64,000 bases of DNA, from contig NZ_PJMC01000003.1 of NCBI RefSeq assembly GCF_002892795.1, positions 124,001 through 188,000 on the forward strand, written 5' to 3'. Below are positions 16,491 to 24,271 of this stretch, one piece after another (position 1 is the stretch's first letter; the number at the start of each line of letters is the position of its first letter). Origin of the DNA: Arthrobacter sp. AFG20. GTDB lineage: Bacteria > Actinomycetota > Actinomycetes > Actinomycetales > Micrococcaceae. The position numbers and the translations under genes were made by a program. The notes under the pieces were generated by a model. It saw only the letters and a program-made list of their open reading frames with translations. It made no database searches and was not told the DNA's origin.

Positions 16491-17129
16491 CTAGAAGACG
16501 GGGATCTGCTCGGCAAAAACACCGGCGGCGGACAACACCTCGTTCAGCAGCAGCGCACCGTAGCCAAACAGGGTATTCCCGCTGAGTCGCTTCCACGGGG
16601 TCGTCTGCCCGGCCGCCTGGGCGTACGCGGCGATCCGGTCGATGAGCAACGCGACGGCCTGTTCGGCCTTCACCGATTCGGAGATGACCACCTGCGCGAT
16701 GCCCCGCCTGGCCAGTTCCGCGATGGCTTGGTCCTCTTCTTCAGAGACGGGGAGGACGCCCACGATGACGCCGTCGGCACCGCCAGCCAGCATGAACTGC
16801 CGCCACGACGGGCCGAGCAGGATGACCGGCTGGTAGCCGTGCCGCGGAAGTATCGCGGCGGCGGCTGCGGCGAGCGCACGGTCCGGCGGCCATTCCAGGT
16901 CCTCAATGGCGATGGCCACCAGATCCGTCCGGCCGCGGCGCATGCCCCGCGCTGCCTGATTGGGCACGTACCCAAGATCGTCGACGGCGGCCATGACGCG
17001 CTCCTGCGTGGACGGGCTGATCCGGGTGGTGCCGCCGCTCCTGCCGGACAGCACGTAGGACACCGTCGTCAGTGAGACCCCGGCCCGTTCGGCAACGTCC
17101 CGGATGGTGGGGCCGGACATGCTTCTCAC
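16491..17129 (-). CDS. Short LacI-family-like regulator with incomplete sensor domain
   Basis: 212 aa, against about 330-340 aa for normal LacI members. The DNA-binding part is intact: TIRDVAERAGVSLTTVSYVL helix-turn-helix near residue 10, the AAVDDLGYVPNQAARGMRRGRT hinge region near 50. The sensor part begins normally (LVAIAIEDLEWPP, ADGVIVGVLPVSEEEDQAI) but lacks about 10 residues in the middle and ends after one lobe with an unrelated tail. The start is GTG 17129 behind AGGAGA. It may be a functional one-lobe repressor or a decayed gene. It lies 3' of the lipoprotein/oxidase pair and 5' of the SsuBC-like genes. Confidence 0.65.
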   Translation of the reverse strand: MRSMSGPTIRDVAERAGVSLTTVSYVLSGRSGGTTRISPSTQERVMAAVDDLGYVPNQAARGMRRGRTDLVAIAIEDLEWPPDRALAAAAAAILPRHGYQPVILLGPSWRQFMLAGGADGVIVGVLPVSEEEDQAIAELARRGIAQVVISESVKAEQAVALLIDRIAAYAQAAGQTTPWKRLSGNTLFGYGALLLNEVLSAAGVFAEQIPVF

Positions 17130-17180
17130 TGTCTTCTCCTATCGTTGCGCTCCGCACAGCTCCTGTTTGGAGGTGGTACA

Positions 17181-18005
17181 TCACTCCGTGTGCGGATGTA
17201 TTGCCTGGTCGTCGAGCTGCTCTGGGTCCCACGGCGGTTCGGCGGCCATGTCCACGCCTGTACCGGACGCGGACCTGGGCCCGACGCTCACATCGGTGGC
17301 GGGAAGGTGCGCCTGCCTGCTGATGCCCTCGCGGACACTCTCGACGGTTTCGTCGCCGAGCAGCGGGCCCGTGTAGCTGACGCTGAGCTGCCCGCCACGT
17401 GCCAAGGTGCTGTAGTTACCAAGCGCGTCCGACACGATGCCCTCCCGGTCCACAGCGGCCGACACTGCGCCGGGGTCGGCCGTGGCAACACTGAAGCGCA
17501 GGTCATGCACCAGGACGGGCAGGACATAGAAGTTTTTCACGCCCAGTTTTCCGGTGTCCTCCCCGGTGACTGCCCGCACAATGGTGCGTCCGTCGTCGGG
17601 AGTGGCAGTTGACGGAAGAGCCACGATGACCTCGGGGACCATCTGCTGCAGCACAGCGGGTTCGAGCACATCCGGAGAGACGTCGGACAGTGCGGTGCCC
17701 CGTGCCGCGGCGGCGGCGTCCAGCCGCTTGCGGATGCCGGCGACATCGGCATCCAATGAGGTGTGCACGGCGATGACAACCCTGCGCCGGACCATGGGGC
17801 CGTCATAGCTGACAACGGGCCGGCCGTTGCCCAGGTCCTGCCCTTCCTCGGCCTGCGCGAGGACCCGGTCCGCGGCGATGCCGGGGCTGCTTGCGGGCGG
17901 GGCGGGTGCCGGGTTGGCTGCCGGACTGGCCTGGCCACCGCCGGTGCAGCCAGCCAGGGAGAAGGCCAGCAGCACTGCCGGTGCGATCAGTAGCGTCCGT
18001 TTCAT
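17181..18005 (-). CDS. Lipoprotein of unknown function coupled to the multicopper oxidase
   Basis: 274 aa starting at ATG 18005 with a clear lipoprotein signal (MKRTLLIAPAVLLAFSLAGC, lipobox LAGC), a Pro/Ala-rich spacer, then a domain with two similar halves (VRRRVVIAVHTSLDADVAGIR and LGVKNFYVLPVLVHDLRFSV). I do not recognise the family. It starts one base after the multicopper oxidase stop (TGA-C-ATG), so it is translationally coupled and probably works with the oxidase at the cell surface. It contains no obvious metal-binding Cys/His/Met cluster. Confidence 0.75.
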   Translation of the reverse strand: MKRTLLIAPAVLLAFSLAGCTGGGQASPAANPAPAPPASSPGIAADRVLAQAEEGQDLGNGRPVVSYDGPMVRRRVVIAVHTSLDADVAGIRKRLDAAAAARGTALSDVSPDVLEPAVLQQMVPEVIVALPSTATPDDGRTIVRAVTGEDTGKLGVKNFYVLPVLVHDLRFSVATADPGAVSAAVDREGIVSDALGNYSTLARGGQLSVSYTGPLLGDETVESVREGISRQAHLPATDVSVGPRSASGTGVDMAAEPPWDPEQLDDQAIHPHTE

Positions 18006-18006
18006 G

Positions 18007-19743
18007 TCACGTCCCCGCGGGGTAGGGCAGCTTGTACTTCGAGGCGAAGTACCCCTCGGGACGGGTTTCCAGCACGGGCTTGTCGGCGTTGATGGGGTCG
18101 TTATTCCGCAGATCACCCACGGAGAACTGGACCATCATGTCGTGGTCCTCGTGGACGAGGTTGTGGCAGTGGACCATGTACCGGCCGCCGACGTGCTTGC
18201 CGGTGTCGAACTGCATGAGGACCGTCACCGACTCGTTCTCGCCCGCGTAGAAGACGTCCTTCGGCCCGCCTTCCCAGGCGAACGGCTTGCCGCCGTTGGT
18301 GTTGCGGCCGATGATCTTGCCGTCGATCAGGTGAATGTGGACTGGATGGAACCAGCCGCCGGACTCGTTGACGATGGTCCACTGCTCCACCTGGTTGCGC
18401 TGCGGATTGGCGAAGCACCGGGTGAAGTTGGATTTTTCCACGGTGTCCCAGGTTTCACCGTTGATGGTCCATTCCCCGCCCTGCCGCTGGACACGGAGGA
18501 TCCTCTTGGCCACGGCCATGTCCGGGGTCAGCGCCATGGTATCCAGCCCGCCGGTGGCCCTGGTGGGGTGCGGGCCGGGGTCCAGGGTGGTGGGGATGGA
18601 GGAGATTGAGTGGGAACCGGGCTGGGCTGCGGAATCAGCCACCACCTGGAACTTCATGACCTTGCCGGTGTTGGCGAAGTTCACGTTGTTCTTGTTGCTC
18701 AGGTTCCGCAGTTCCACGGACTGGCCCGGCTTGTACTTCCGGAAGTCGATCAGCACCTCGTAGCGTTCGGCCGTGCCCTGCCGCCAGGAGGACACCGCCT
18801 GCACCTTGGGGGTCATCCCGGCGTCGGTGCCCACCACGTGGAACGGGTCGCCGTTGGACAGGGCAAAGCGGTAGGAGCGGGTGATCGAGCCAACCAGGAA
18901 CCGGAACCGGTAAATCCGCGGTTTGACCTTCATGGTGGGCCACGGCACCCCGTTGACCATGATGATGTCGCCCCACAGCCCGGCGTGGCCGTTGTCGTTG
19001 TAGCCGAGGGACCCGTCGGCGTTCAGCATCACGTCGGAGACCAGGATGGGCACGTCGAACTCGCCCTGTGGCAACTGCGCCTGCTCACCCGCGCTGGTAA
19101 TGGCGTAGGTGGAGGCGAGGCCCGAGTACACGCCCTGCGCCGTCAGCATGTGGTTGTGGTCGTGGTACCAGAGCGTCCGCGCCGCCTGCCAGTTTGGATA
19201 GTGGTAGTTCTTCACCCTGCCCGGCGCGGTGCGGTCATTCGCGTACCCGTCGTACTGGGGCAGCGACGCCGAGCCGTGCAGGTGGGTAACCGTGTTGAAG
19301 GTGTTCGGGTAGAGCAGGCCAGTCGCGGGCAGTCGGTTGCTGATCCTCAGCTCCGTCCGGGTGCCCTGCTGCACCCGGATGGTGGGGCCCGGGAAAACGC
19401 CGTTGTACCCCGCAAGGGTGGTGCTGAGCCCCCGTGCGATCTGGGCCTTGCCCAGTTTCTGGTTCAGTGCATATTTCGCAAACGGCGTGCCGTCGCCGTC
19501 CCGGCCCGTGGCGTAGGGAAGCAGTTCCGGCGGCCGCCGGAAGACGGTGGTGAACGGAACCGGCATGTTCGCCGGGGCGAGCCTGCTTGGCGTGACAACC
19601 GTTGCCTCATTGTCGTCCGCACCCCGCCGGCCGGGCACACTGCCCGGGACACCCGCGATGGCTGGCCCTGCGGTTGATGCTGTGGCGGCGACAGCGCCGC
19701 CCAACAGGCTTAGTTTCAACACGTCCCTCCGTGTTGCTGCCAT
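18007..19743 (-). CDS. Tat-exported multicopper oxidase (CotA/bilirubin-oxidase-like)
   Basis: 578 aa from ATG 19743, behind GGGAGG. A Tat signal (ATRRDVLKLSLLGGAVAATAS) leads the protein. The copper ligands are complete: TVTHLHGSAS near residue 150, RTLWYHDHNHML near 195, HPVHIHLIDG near 470 and YMVHCHNLVHEDHDMM near 540, where Cys, His and axial Met form the type 1 site. The three-cupredoxin layout and HCHNLVHEDHDMM place it with spore-coat-laccase, bilirubin oxidase and phenoxazinone synthase relatives. It should oxidise phenols or metal ions (Cu+, Mn2+) with O2 outside the membrane. Confidence 0.92.
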   Translation of the reverse strand: MAATRRDVLKLSLLGGAVAATASTAGPAIAGVPGSVPGRRGADDNEATVVTPSRLAPANMPVPFTTVFRRPPELLPYATGRDGDGTPFAKYALNQKLGKAQIARGLSTTLAGYNGVFPGPTIRVQQGTRTELRISNRLPATGLLYPNTFNTVTHLHGSASLPQYDGYANDRTAPGRVKNYHYPNWQAARTLWYHDHNHMLTAQGVYSGLASTYAITSAGEQAQLPQGEFDVPILVSDVMLNADGSLGYNDNGHAGLWGDIIMVNGVPWPTMKVKPRIYRFRFLVGSITRSYRFALSNGDPFHVVGTDAGMTPKVQAVSSWRQGTAERYEVLIDFRKYKPGQSVELRNLSNKNNVNFANTGKVMKFQVVADSAAQPGSHSISSIPTTLDPGPHPTRATGGLDTMALTPDMAVAKRILRVQRQGGEWTINGETWDTVEKSNFTRCFANPQRNQVEQWTIVNESGGWFHPVHIHLIDGKIIGRNTNGGKPFAWEGGPKDVFYAGENESVTVLMQFDTGKHVGGRYMVHCHNLVHEDHDMMVQFSVGDLRNNDPINADKPVLETRPEGYFASKYKLPYPAGT

Positions 19744-19861
19744 GACGTCCTCCCAGCTGGTTGTGATGGCTTCAGCGACGGCGTTGGCGCTGGCCATGTG
19801 TGGAAACACAGTCATGGTGCGCCGTGTGACTCCAGAAAACCTTGGGAAGAAGCGTCCGCGG

Positions 19862-19893
19862 GGTCCTGTCCCACCTGAATAGGTGGGAGGACC
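19862..19893. promoter_or_regulatory. Stem-loop upstream of the multicopper oxidase
   Basis: TCCCACCT-GAAT-AGGTGGGA forms a perfect 8-bp stem, extended by GGTCC with GGACC across a TG bulge. It lies 120 bases upstream of the oxidase ATG, inside the 358-base gap 19744-20101, and could be an operator (for example for a copper-sensing repressor) or a leader hairpin. The rest of the gap shows nothing I can support. Confidence 0.35.
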
Positions 19894-20101
19894 GCCGTCG
19901 GTACCCATCACGTTGCCGGGGCGTCCCTGTGGAAAGCACGGGCTACCCGGTGGCCCCACCCTCAAATCGGTTCCCGCGGCCACCCGCAGGGCCGGGACCC
20001 CCTAAGTATGGCCGCCGCAGACGCCGCGAATCCGGCCGGTCCCCGGCTATTCCCAACGGCCCCGCGGCAGACTGGCACGAGAAGTAAAGGAGCGTGGTCG
20101 C

Positions 20102-20314
20102 ATGCAGGAGGAAGGTCTTAGGCGCCAGATCATGGGTGTGATCAGCCACGTCCTCAGTGACGAGGGCACGGACATGGACGTCCGGATGGCGCTGCTGCGG
20201 CATCTTGGCGAGAACCCCGGAAGCCCGGAACGGGCCCTGCTGGCACACCTTCGTGACCGCAAGCGACCGGGCACGGGCCCTGATCAAGGATCAGCCGTTG
20301 CAGGTCCCGTTTGA
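20102..20314 (+). CDS. Small hypothetical protein
   Basis: 70 aa beginning with QEEGLRRQIMGVISHVLSDE, a largely helical acidic/basic protein with no signal peptide and no recognised family. Support comes from an AAAGGAG ribosome-binding site 9 bases before the ATG and a plausible codon pattern. The opposite strand also has an open frame here (19943-20287), which has no comparable start site. The gene ends 15 bases before the convergent LysR-sensor gene. Confidence 0.45.
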   Translation: MQEEGLRRQIMGVISHVLSDEGTDMDVRMALLRHLGENPGSPERALLAHLRDRKRPGTGPDQGSAVAGPV

Positions 20315-20329
20315 CGTCGGCAGCAGCAG

Positions 20330-21076
20330 TTACCGCTTGCCCTTTTTCCGCGAACCGCGGCCCCGCCCCTTGTCCGGGTTGGGTGCGTAACGCTGGGCTA
20401 CTTTCGGCTTCTTGCCGCCGGCCCCGGTGCCGCTGCCGCGAAGGTCCGGCTTGGGTGCCTTCTTCGGTTTCTCCTGCTGGGCCGACGGCTGCCGCGAGCT
20501 TTGCGCCGTGCGGCCGCGGACAATGCCGATGAACTCTTCAATGACCTCGTCGGTGGCGTCGCTGGGCCAGGCGAGCGCGATCTCTGTTGCCGGCGCCCCC
20601 GTGAGGCGGCGGGCCACAGTGTCCTCGGTGTTGAAATGCCGCGCCACGGACATGGGAAGTACCAGCAGGCCCGCGCCGGACGCCACCACCTGCAGGGCCA
20701 TTTCCGGCCCGCCCAGTTCATCGGCGTCGAGGAAGTTTTCCTCCGCGAGGTCCTCCAGCGCCACGTCCTCGAACACGGTGATTTCGTGGCCCTTGGGCGC
20801 CACCACCACGGGCTGCTCCTCATAAAGGGGGATTACGTTCAACCCTTCGCGCTCCACCGGCAGGCGGACAAAGCTCAGGTCCGCCGAACCGTCACGCAGC
20901 ACGGAAAGCTGCGTGCCGCCGTCGGACATGAACGAGTGCAGCGGAACGTGCGGCATCCGTTCCTCCCAGCGCCGGATCCACTTCCCCGGCGTCACGCCGG
21001 GGACGTAGGCAAAGCGGAGCTCTCGCGGGGACTCCGGCGGAGCCGGGACCAGGGTGGGTTCATCTTCAGCGGGCAC
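20330..21076 (-). CDS. LysR-type substrate-binding domain protein without a DNA-binding domain
   Basis: 248 aa. From residue 18 (LRFAYVPGVTPGKWIRRWEERMP) to about residue 185 it matches the effector-binding domain of LysR regulators, but the N-terminal winged helix is missing. A Lys/Pro/Arg-rich tail of about 60 residues follows (ending GRGRGSRKKGKR) and could bind nucleic acid. The start is GTG 21076, with TACTGT six bases upstream, suggesting a leaderless transcript. It is divergent from the DUF5997 gene; I recall this pair recurring in actinobacteria. It may be a ligand sensor acting with the DUF5997 protein (inference). Confidence 0.75.
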   Translation of the reverse strand: MPAEDEPTLVPAPPESPRELRFAYVPGVTPGKWIRRWEERMPHVPLHSFMSDGGTQLSVLRDGSADLSFVRLPVEREGLNVIPLYEEQPVVVAPKGHEITVFEDVALEDLAEENFLDADELGGPEMALQVVASGAGLLVLPMSVARHFNTEDTVARRLTGAPATEIALAWPSDATDEVIEEFIGIVRGRTAQSSRQPSAQQEKPKKAPKPDLRGSGTGAGGKKPKVAQRYAPNPDKGRGRGSRKKGKR

Positions 21077-21088
21077 ACCTTCACAGTA
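21074..21088 (-). promoter_or_regulatory. -10 box of a leaderless transcript (LysR-sensor gene)
   Basis: On the minus strand TACTGT (21088-21083), six bases, then GTG (21076). The pyrimidine/purine pattern fits TANNNT, and the spacing places the start of transcription on the start codon. A weak GAAGG lies inside the six bases but is too close to the GTG to act as a ribosome-binding site. Confidence 0.5.
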
Positions 21089-21143
21089 CTGCGGTCATCC
21101 TTGACTGCAGGCATCCTTGGTCAGGGGAGGCGGCGCAGCCGGA

Positions 21144-21158
21144 TACCCTTAATACATG
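21144..21158 (+). promoter_or_regulatory. -10 box of a leaderless transcript (DUF5997 gene)
   Basis: TACCCT at 21144-21149 is followed by exactly six bases and ATG 21156, with no Shine-Dalgarno sequence. It forms a divergent pair with the minus-strand promoter 55 bases away, so one regulator bound between them could control both genes. Confidence 0.55.
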
Positions 21159-21554
21159 ACCTCCGTTAACTCCCAGTCCATGAAGCCGGCCACCGTTGCC
21201 AAGAAGCTTGGCATCTACCTGCCGGCGACGCCCCAGGAGTTCCAGGATTCAACCATCACGCACGCGGAGTTCGCCGAGCTGCAGTCCAACCCGCCGGAGT
21301 GGCTGACTGAACTGCGCCGCAACGGCCCGCACCCCCGCCCGGTGGTGGCACAGAAACTTAACATTTCCATCAGCGGCCTTGCCCGCGGCGGGGTTGAAGA
21401 GGCGCTGACGACGGCGGAAATCACCGCACTGCTGCAGGCTCCCCCCGCGTGGCTGGTCGCCGAGCGCGCCACGCAGGCCGCCGTCCGCACCGAGGCGCAG
21501 CGGGTCAAGGACGATGCTGCCAAGAAGGCAGCAAAGAAGGCCCGCCAGGGCTGA
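21156..21554 (+). CDS. DUF5997 family protein
   Basis: 132 aa. It begins TSVNSQSMKPATVAKKLGIYLPATPQEFQD and contains RRNGPHPRPVVAQKLNISISGLARGG near residue 55, which reads like a helix-turn-helix-like segment, then a Lys/Ala-rich end (KDDAAKKAAKKARQG) typical of nucleic-acid-binding proteins. I recognise the family as DUF5997, with no known function. Because the neighbour is a LysR ligand-binding domain lacking its helix-turn-helix, this protein could supply the DNA-binding half in trans (inference). Confidence 0.75.
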   Translation: MTSVNSQSMKPATVAKKLGIYLPATPQEFQDSTITHAEFAELQSNPPEWLTELRRNGPHPRPVVAQKLNISISGLARGGVEEALTTAEITALLQAPPAWLVAERATQAAVRTEAQRVKDDAAKKAAKKARQG

Positions 21555-21901
21555 GCCTGCCGGCCCTGCCCCCCGGCCGACGCCGCCCGGAGCCCGTTTT
21601 CCGGCCGCACCCTTGGGGAAAACCGGAATTCTGAACCCCCTGCTGTGGGGGCAGGTGGGGGTCCCACCCCTCCGCGGGGGGCACGTCTCGTGAAATTGCC
21701 GGACGCCGGGAATGCCAGCCCTGGCATGGGCAAATCACCCGCTTCCCCTCACGCCCCCCTCCATGTGGGGGCCCAAAAGGTGCGGCCAAGCTGGTGCCGC
21801 AGGCCGTTTGTGCCAGCCAAAATGCACAGCGTTTCCCCAAGGGGACTTATTGATTCTGTGATTGTGCGTGAAGGTCACGCACTCGGATCGATGAGGTCAT
21901 C
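21555..21901 (+). promoter_or_regulatory. Intergenic region with operator-like inverted repeat before the surface protein
   Basis: The 347-base gap holds a GTTTTCC/GGAAAAC stem (21596-21623) that may end the DUF5997 transcript, then a run of C5/G5 stems around 21630-21690. A perfect inverted repeat GTGCGTGA-AGG-TCACGCAC lies at 21864-21882, 20 bases before the surface-protein ATG. Its position inside the 5' leader, close to the GAGG ribosome-binding site, fits a repressor operator or a translation-controlling hairpin. I see no gene here. Confidence 0.5.
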
Positions 21902-24190
21902 ATGAAATCAGCACAAAGCGAGCCGGGAGCGCACACTTCTCGCCGTCCCGGCGCCCGCAGGGCCGGAGTCTTCGCCACCGTCTCGGCCGTTATCTGCTCA
22001 ACCTCCATGTTCGCCATTCCCGCCGCCAGCGCGGCCGTACCCGCTTTCCCGGACAACATCGTGGTCTTCCCCGACCGGGACTTCGTCTCCATCGAGGGAT
22101 ACGAGGGACACGCAGGCGAAACCGCCACCCTCGAAGTCAAGCGTGCAGGAAAGATCATCGGTTCCGCCCAGGCAGCAGTCGACGCCGGCGGCGTCGCCTT
22201 CGAGGTCAACCACCCCGGCGGCGTCTGCTGGGGCGCCGGCACCGGCCTGAACGTCACCCCCGACATCCGTCCGGGCGACATCGTCTCCATGAGATTCGGC
22301 ACGACGGCTGCCGGCGAAACGACAGTCCAGGACACCTACGTCACGGGCGACGCCGTACTCAGCGGCAGCACCGTCACCGTCAAGGGACACATCGGCGCCA
22401 ACGTCAACCCCGCCCAGCTGGAACAGCGCATCATTGAACCGGCACTGAGAGACACGACTGTCGCCCGGCGGGACATTCGCACTGTCCCCGGTCCGATGAC
22501 TCCCGCTCCCAAGGGCGGCTACTCTTCCAGCCTTCTGGTCACCGGCGATACCTTCACCGCCACCTACAACTTTGACTCCGCCGCCAACGCCGAAATCGCC
22601 GCGAACGCCGGGCTCGGCGAGCGCGCCATGGCCTGGGAACTCGAAGACGCCGACGCCAACCGGCAGGGCCTGACCATCGCCGAGTACGGCGAGCCCGGCG
22701 GCCCCGGCATGGGCGGCTGCCCCAACGGCCCCTTGCAGTCCGGCCCTCCTGCACCGACCAGCATCACGGCCGCAAAGGTTGCGGGCGGATTGAAGCTGAA
22801 CTGGACGCCGGCGGAAGCCATCCCCGGCACCCCTGCCATCACCGGCTACCGCGCCGTGGCAGTGGGCAAGACCGAAACGAACGGCGAGTGGGTGGAGATG
22901 GGCAAGCGGATCTCCGGCCAGGCCGCCAGCGGCACGACGATTAGGGGCATGACTGCCACGGAAGAATACGACGTCTACGTGGTCGCCGTGAGCAGCGTCG
23001 GCGAGACCTTTCCGGCCGCCCACGCCATCCCGGTGACGGACACAACGGCTCCGACGGTATCCGCGACCCCGAACGGAGGCACCTCGCCGGTAGCCCAGCG
23101 GGTGACGCTTACCGCCAGTGAGGCGGGCAGCGACATCTACTACACCACCGACGGCACCGAACCTGTACAGTCCGGCGGAATGCTTGCGACTAACGTGGCC
23201 CACTACACCGGGCCGATGGACATCGCGGCCACCAGCACGCTGAAATTCGTCGCCTTCGACCCCTCCGGCAACGTCTCCGAGGTCGGTACCAGCGTCTTCA
23301 CGGTCACCAACGATCCGGTGCCTTCGGCTCCGACGTTCGCCAGCGCACCCGTCGTAGGCCAGGGCACGGCAACCCTGTCCTGGACCGCCCCGAACCCTGG
23401 CGCTGCGGGCCTGACCATCACCGGCTACTCCGTTCAGGCCTACACCACTGACGGCACACCATTCGGTGCACCCAAGACGACTACCGGCGACGTCACGAGC
23501 CTCGTCTACGGCGGGCTCAACGGCGACACCGCCTACCAGTTCACCGTGCGGGCCTCCAACACCAACGGCATGGGTCCTGAGTCCACAAAGACGGCAGTCG
23601 CCACCGCCCAGGGCGCCGTCGTTGCCATTGCCGGACCCGACCAAAACGTTGTCCGTCGCACCACGGCCACGCCGGTGACCTTGGACGGCACCGGGTCCAC
23701 GACCACCGGTGCTACCTATCAGTGGGAACAGGTCCTGAGCGGCACGGCCGATCCGAACGCGGTCACCCTGACCGGGGCCACTACGCTGAAGCCGACGTTC
23801 AGCCTTCCGGTCTTCCAGTCGCCGATGACCAACAACCCGCTCACCTTCAAGCTGACGGTCACGGCCGGCGGCGTTTCGAAGACGGACGAGGTCAAGGTTG
23901 TACCGGTTACGGACCGGGTAACCATCGGCGTCGCCCAGTGGAGGACCGGCGACCTCAGGATCGACGGCACCAGTTCCGTAGTCGGCGGCACCGTCACCAT
24001 CCGCGTCGGCAGCGCCACCGGCAGGATCCTCGGCCAGGCAGCCGTCACCGCGGCTGCGGCACCGGCAACCGGCGGCGTCTACACCCTGCGGTTCCGCAAC
24101 GCGGCAGCCGGCACCACCAACCCGGGCACCGTATGGATTGAATCCACGCTCGGCGGCACCGCAGGTCCCAAGGCGGTAGCCAACAAGTAA
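21902..24190 (+). CDS. Large secreted modular protein with Fn3 and chitobiase-C-terminal-like modules
   Basis: 762 aa. The N-terminus has a charged stretch, then a hydrophobic signal (AGVFATVSAVICSTSMFAIPAASA, cleavage near residue 47). Residues 50-280 are a domain I do not recognise. Then come an Fn3 module (from about 290, ITAAKVAGGLKLNWTPAE), a chitobiase/hexosaminidase C-terminal-like module (SDIYYTTDGTEP near 420), a second Fn3 (GTATLSWTAPNPGAAGLTITG near 495) and a PKD-like module (PVTLDGTGSTTTGATYQWEQV near 600). The last 100 residues resemble a conserved actinobacterial extracellular domain. There is no LPXTG anchor. No catalytic domain is evident, so adhesion or substrate binding is likely. 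Confidence 0.8.
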   Translation: MKSAQSEPGAHTSRRPGARRAGVFATVSAVICSTSMFAIPAASAAVPAFPDNIVVFPDRDFVSIEGYEGHAGETATLEVKRAGKIIGSAQAAVDAGGVAFEVNHPGGVCWGAGTGLNVTPDIRPGDIVSMRFGTTAAGETTVQDTYVTGDAVLSGSTVTVKGHIGANVNPAQLEQRIIEPALRDTTVARRDIRTVPGPMTPAPKGGYSSSLLVTGDTFTATYNFDSAANAEIAANAGLGERAMAWELEDADANRQGLTIAEYGEPGGPGMGGCPNGPLQSGPPAPTSITAAKVAGGLKLNWTPAEAIPGTPAITGYRAVAVGKTETNGEWVEMGKRISGQAASGTTIRGMTATEEYDVYVVAVSSVGETFPAAHAIPVTDTTAPTVSATPNGGTSPVAQRVTLTASEAGSDIYYTTDGTEPVQSGGMLATNVAHYTGPMDIAATSTLKFVAFDPSGNVSEVGTSVFTVTNDPVPSAPTFASAPVVGQGTATLSWTAPNPGAAGLTITGYSVQAYTTDGTPFGAPKTTTGDVTSLVYGGLNGDTAYQFTVRASNTNGMGPESTKTAVATAQGAVVAIAGPDQNVVRRTTATPVTLDGTGSTTTGATYQWEQVLSGTADPNAVTLTGATTLKPTFSLPVFQSPMTNNPLTFKLTVTAGGVSKTDEVKVVPVTDRVTIGVAQWRTGDLRIDGTSSVVGGTVTIRVGSATGRILGQAAVTAAAAPATGGVYTLRFRNAAAGTTNPGTVWIESTLGGTAGPKAVANK

Positions 24191-24206
24191 ACAACCAGCA
24201 TTAACC

Positions 24207-24254
24207 ACCGGGTCCGGTGGCTGGCGGCATCAGCCGCCGGCCACCGGACCCGGT
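24207..24254. terminator. Bidirectional hairpin terminator
   Basis: A 22-bp stem (one T.G pair) with an ATCA loop lies between the convergent surface-protein and CNNM genes. On the plus strand it is followed by TTGTGTT. The stem length and its placement 16 bases after one stop and 17 bases before the other support termination of both transcripts. Confidence 0.8.
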
Positions 24255-24271
24255 TGTGTTCCTGTCTACCT

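Noticed and set aside
16156..16596. Minus-strand open frame between the SsuB-like and LacI-like genes as a missing binding protein
   Set aside because: Its translation has no signal peptide or binding-protein motif and overlaps the LacI-like gene end; composition alone is not support.
21555..21901. Cobalamin or other known riboswitch in the GC-rich stems
   Set aside because: No conserved boxes were found; only simple C/G stems and one perfect inverted repeat.
21998..24208. 736-codon minus-strand frame opposite the modular surface protein
   Set aside because: Plus strand has a signal peptide and Fn3/PKD-type modules; the opposite product is low-complexity Gly/Arg/Val with no known domain.
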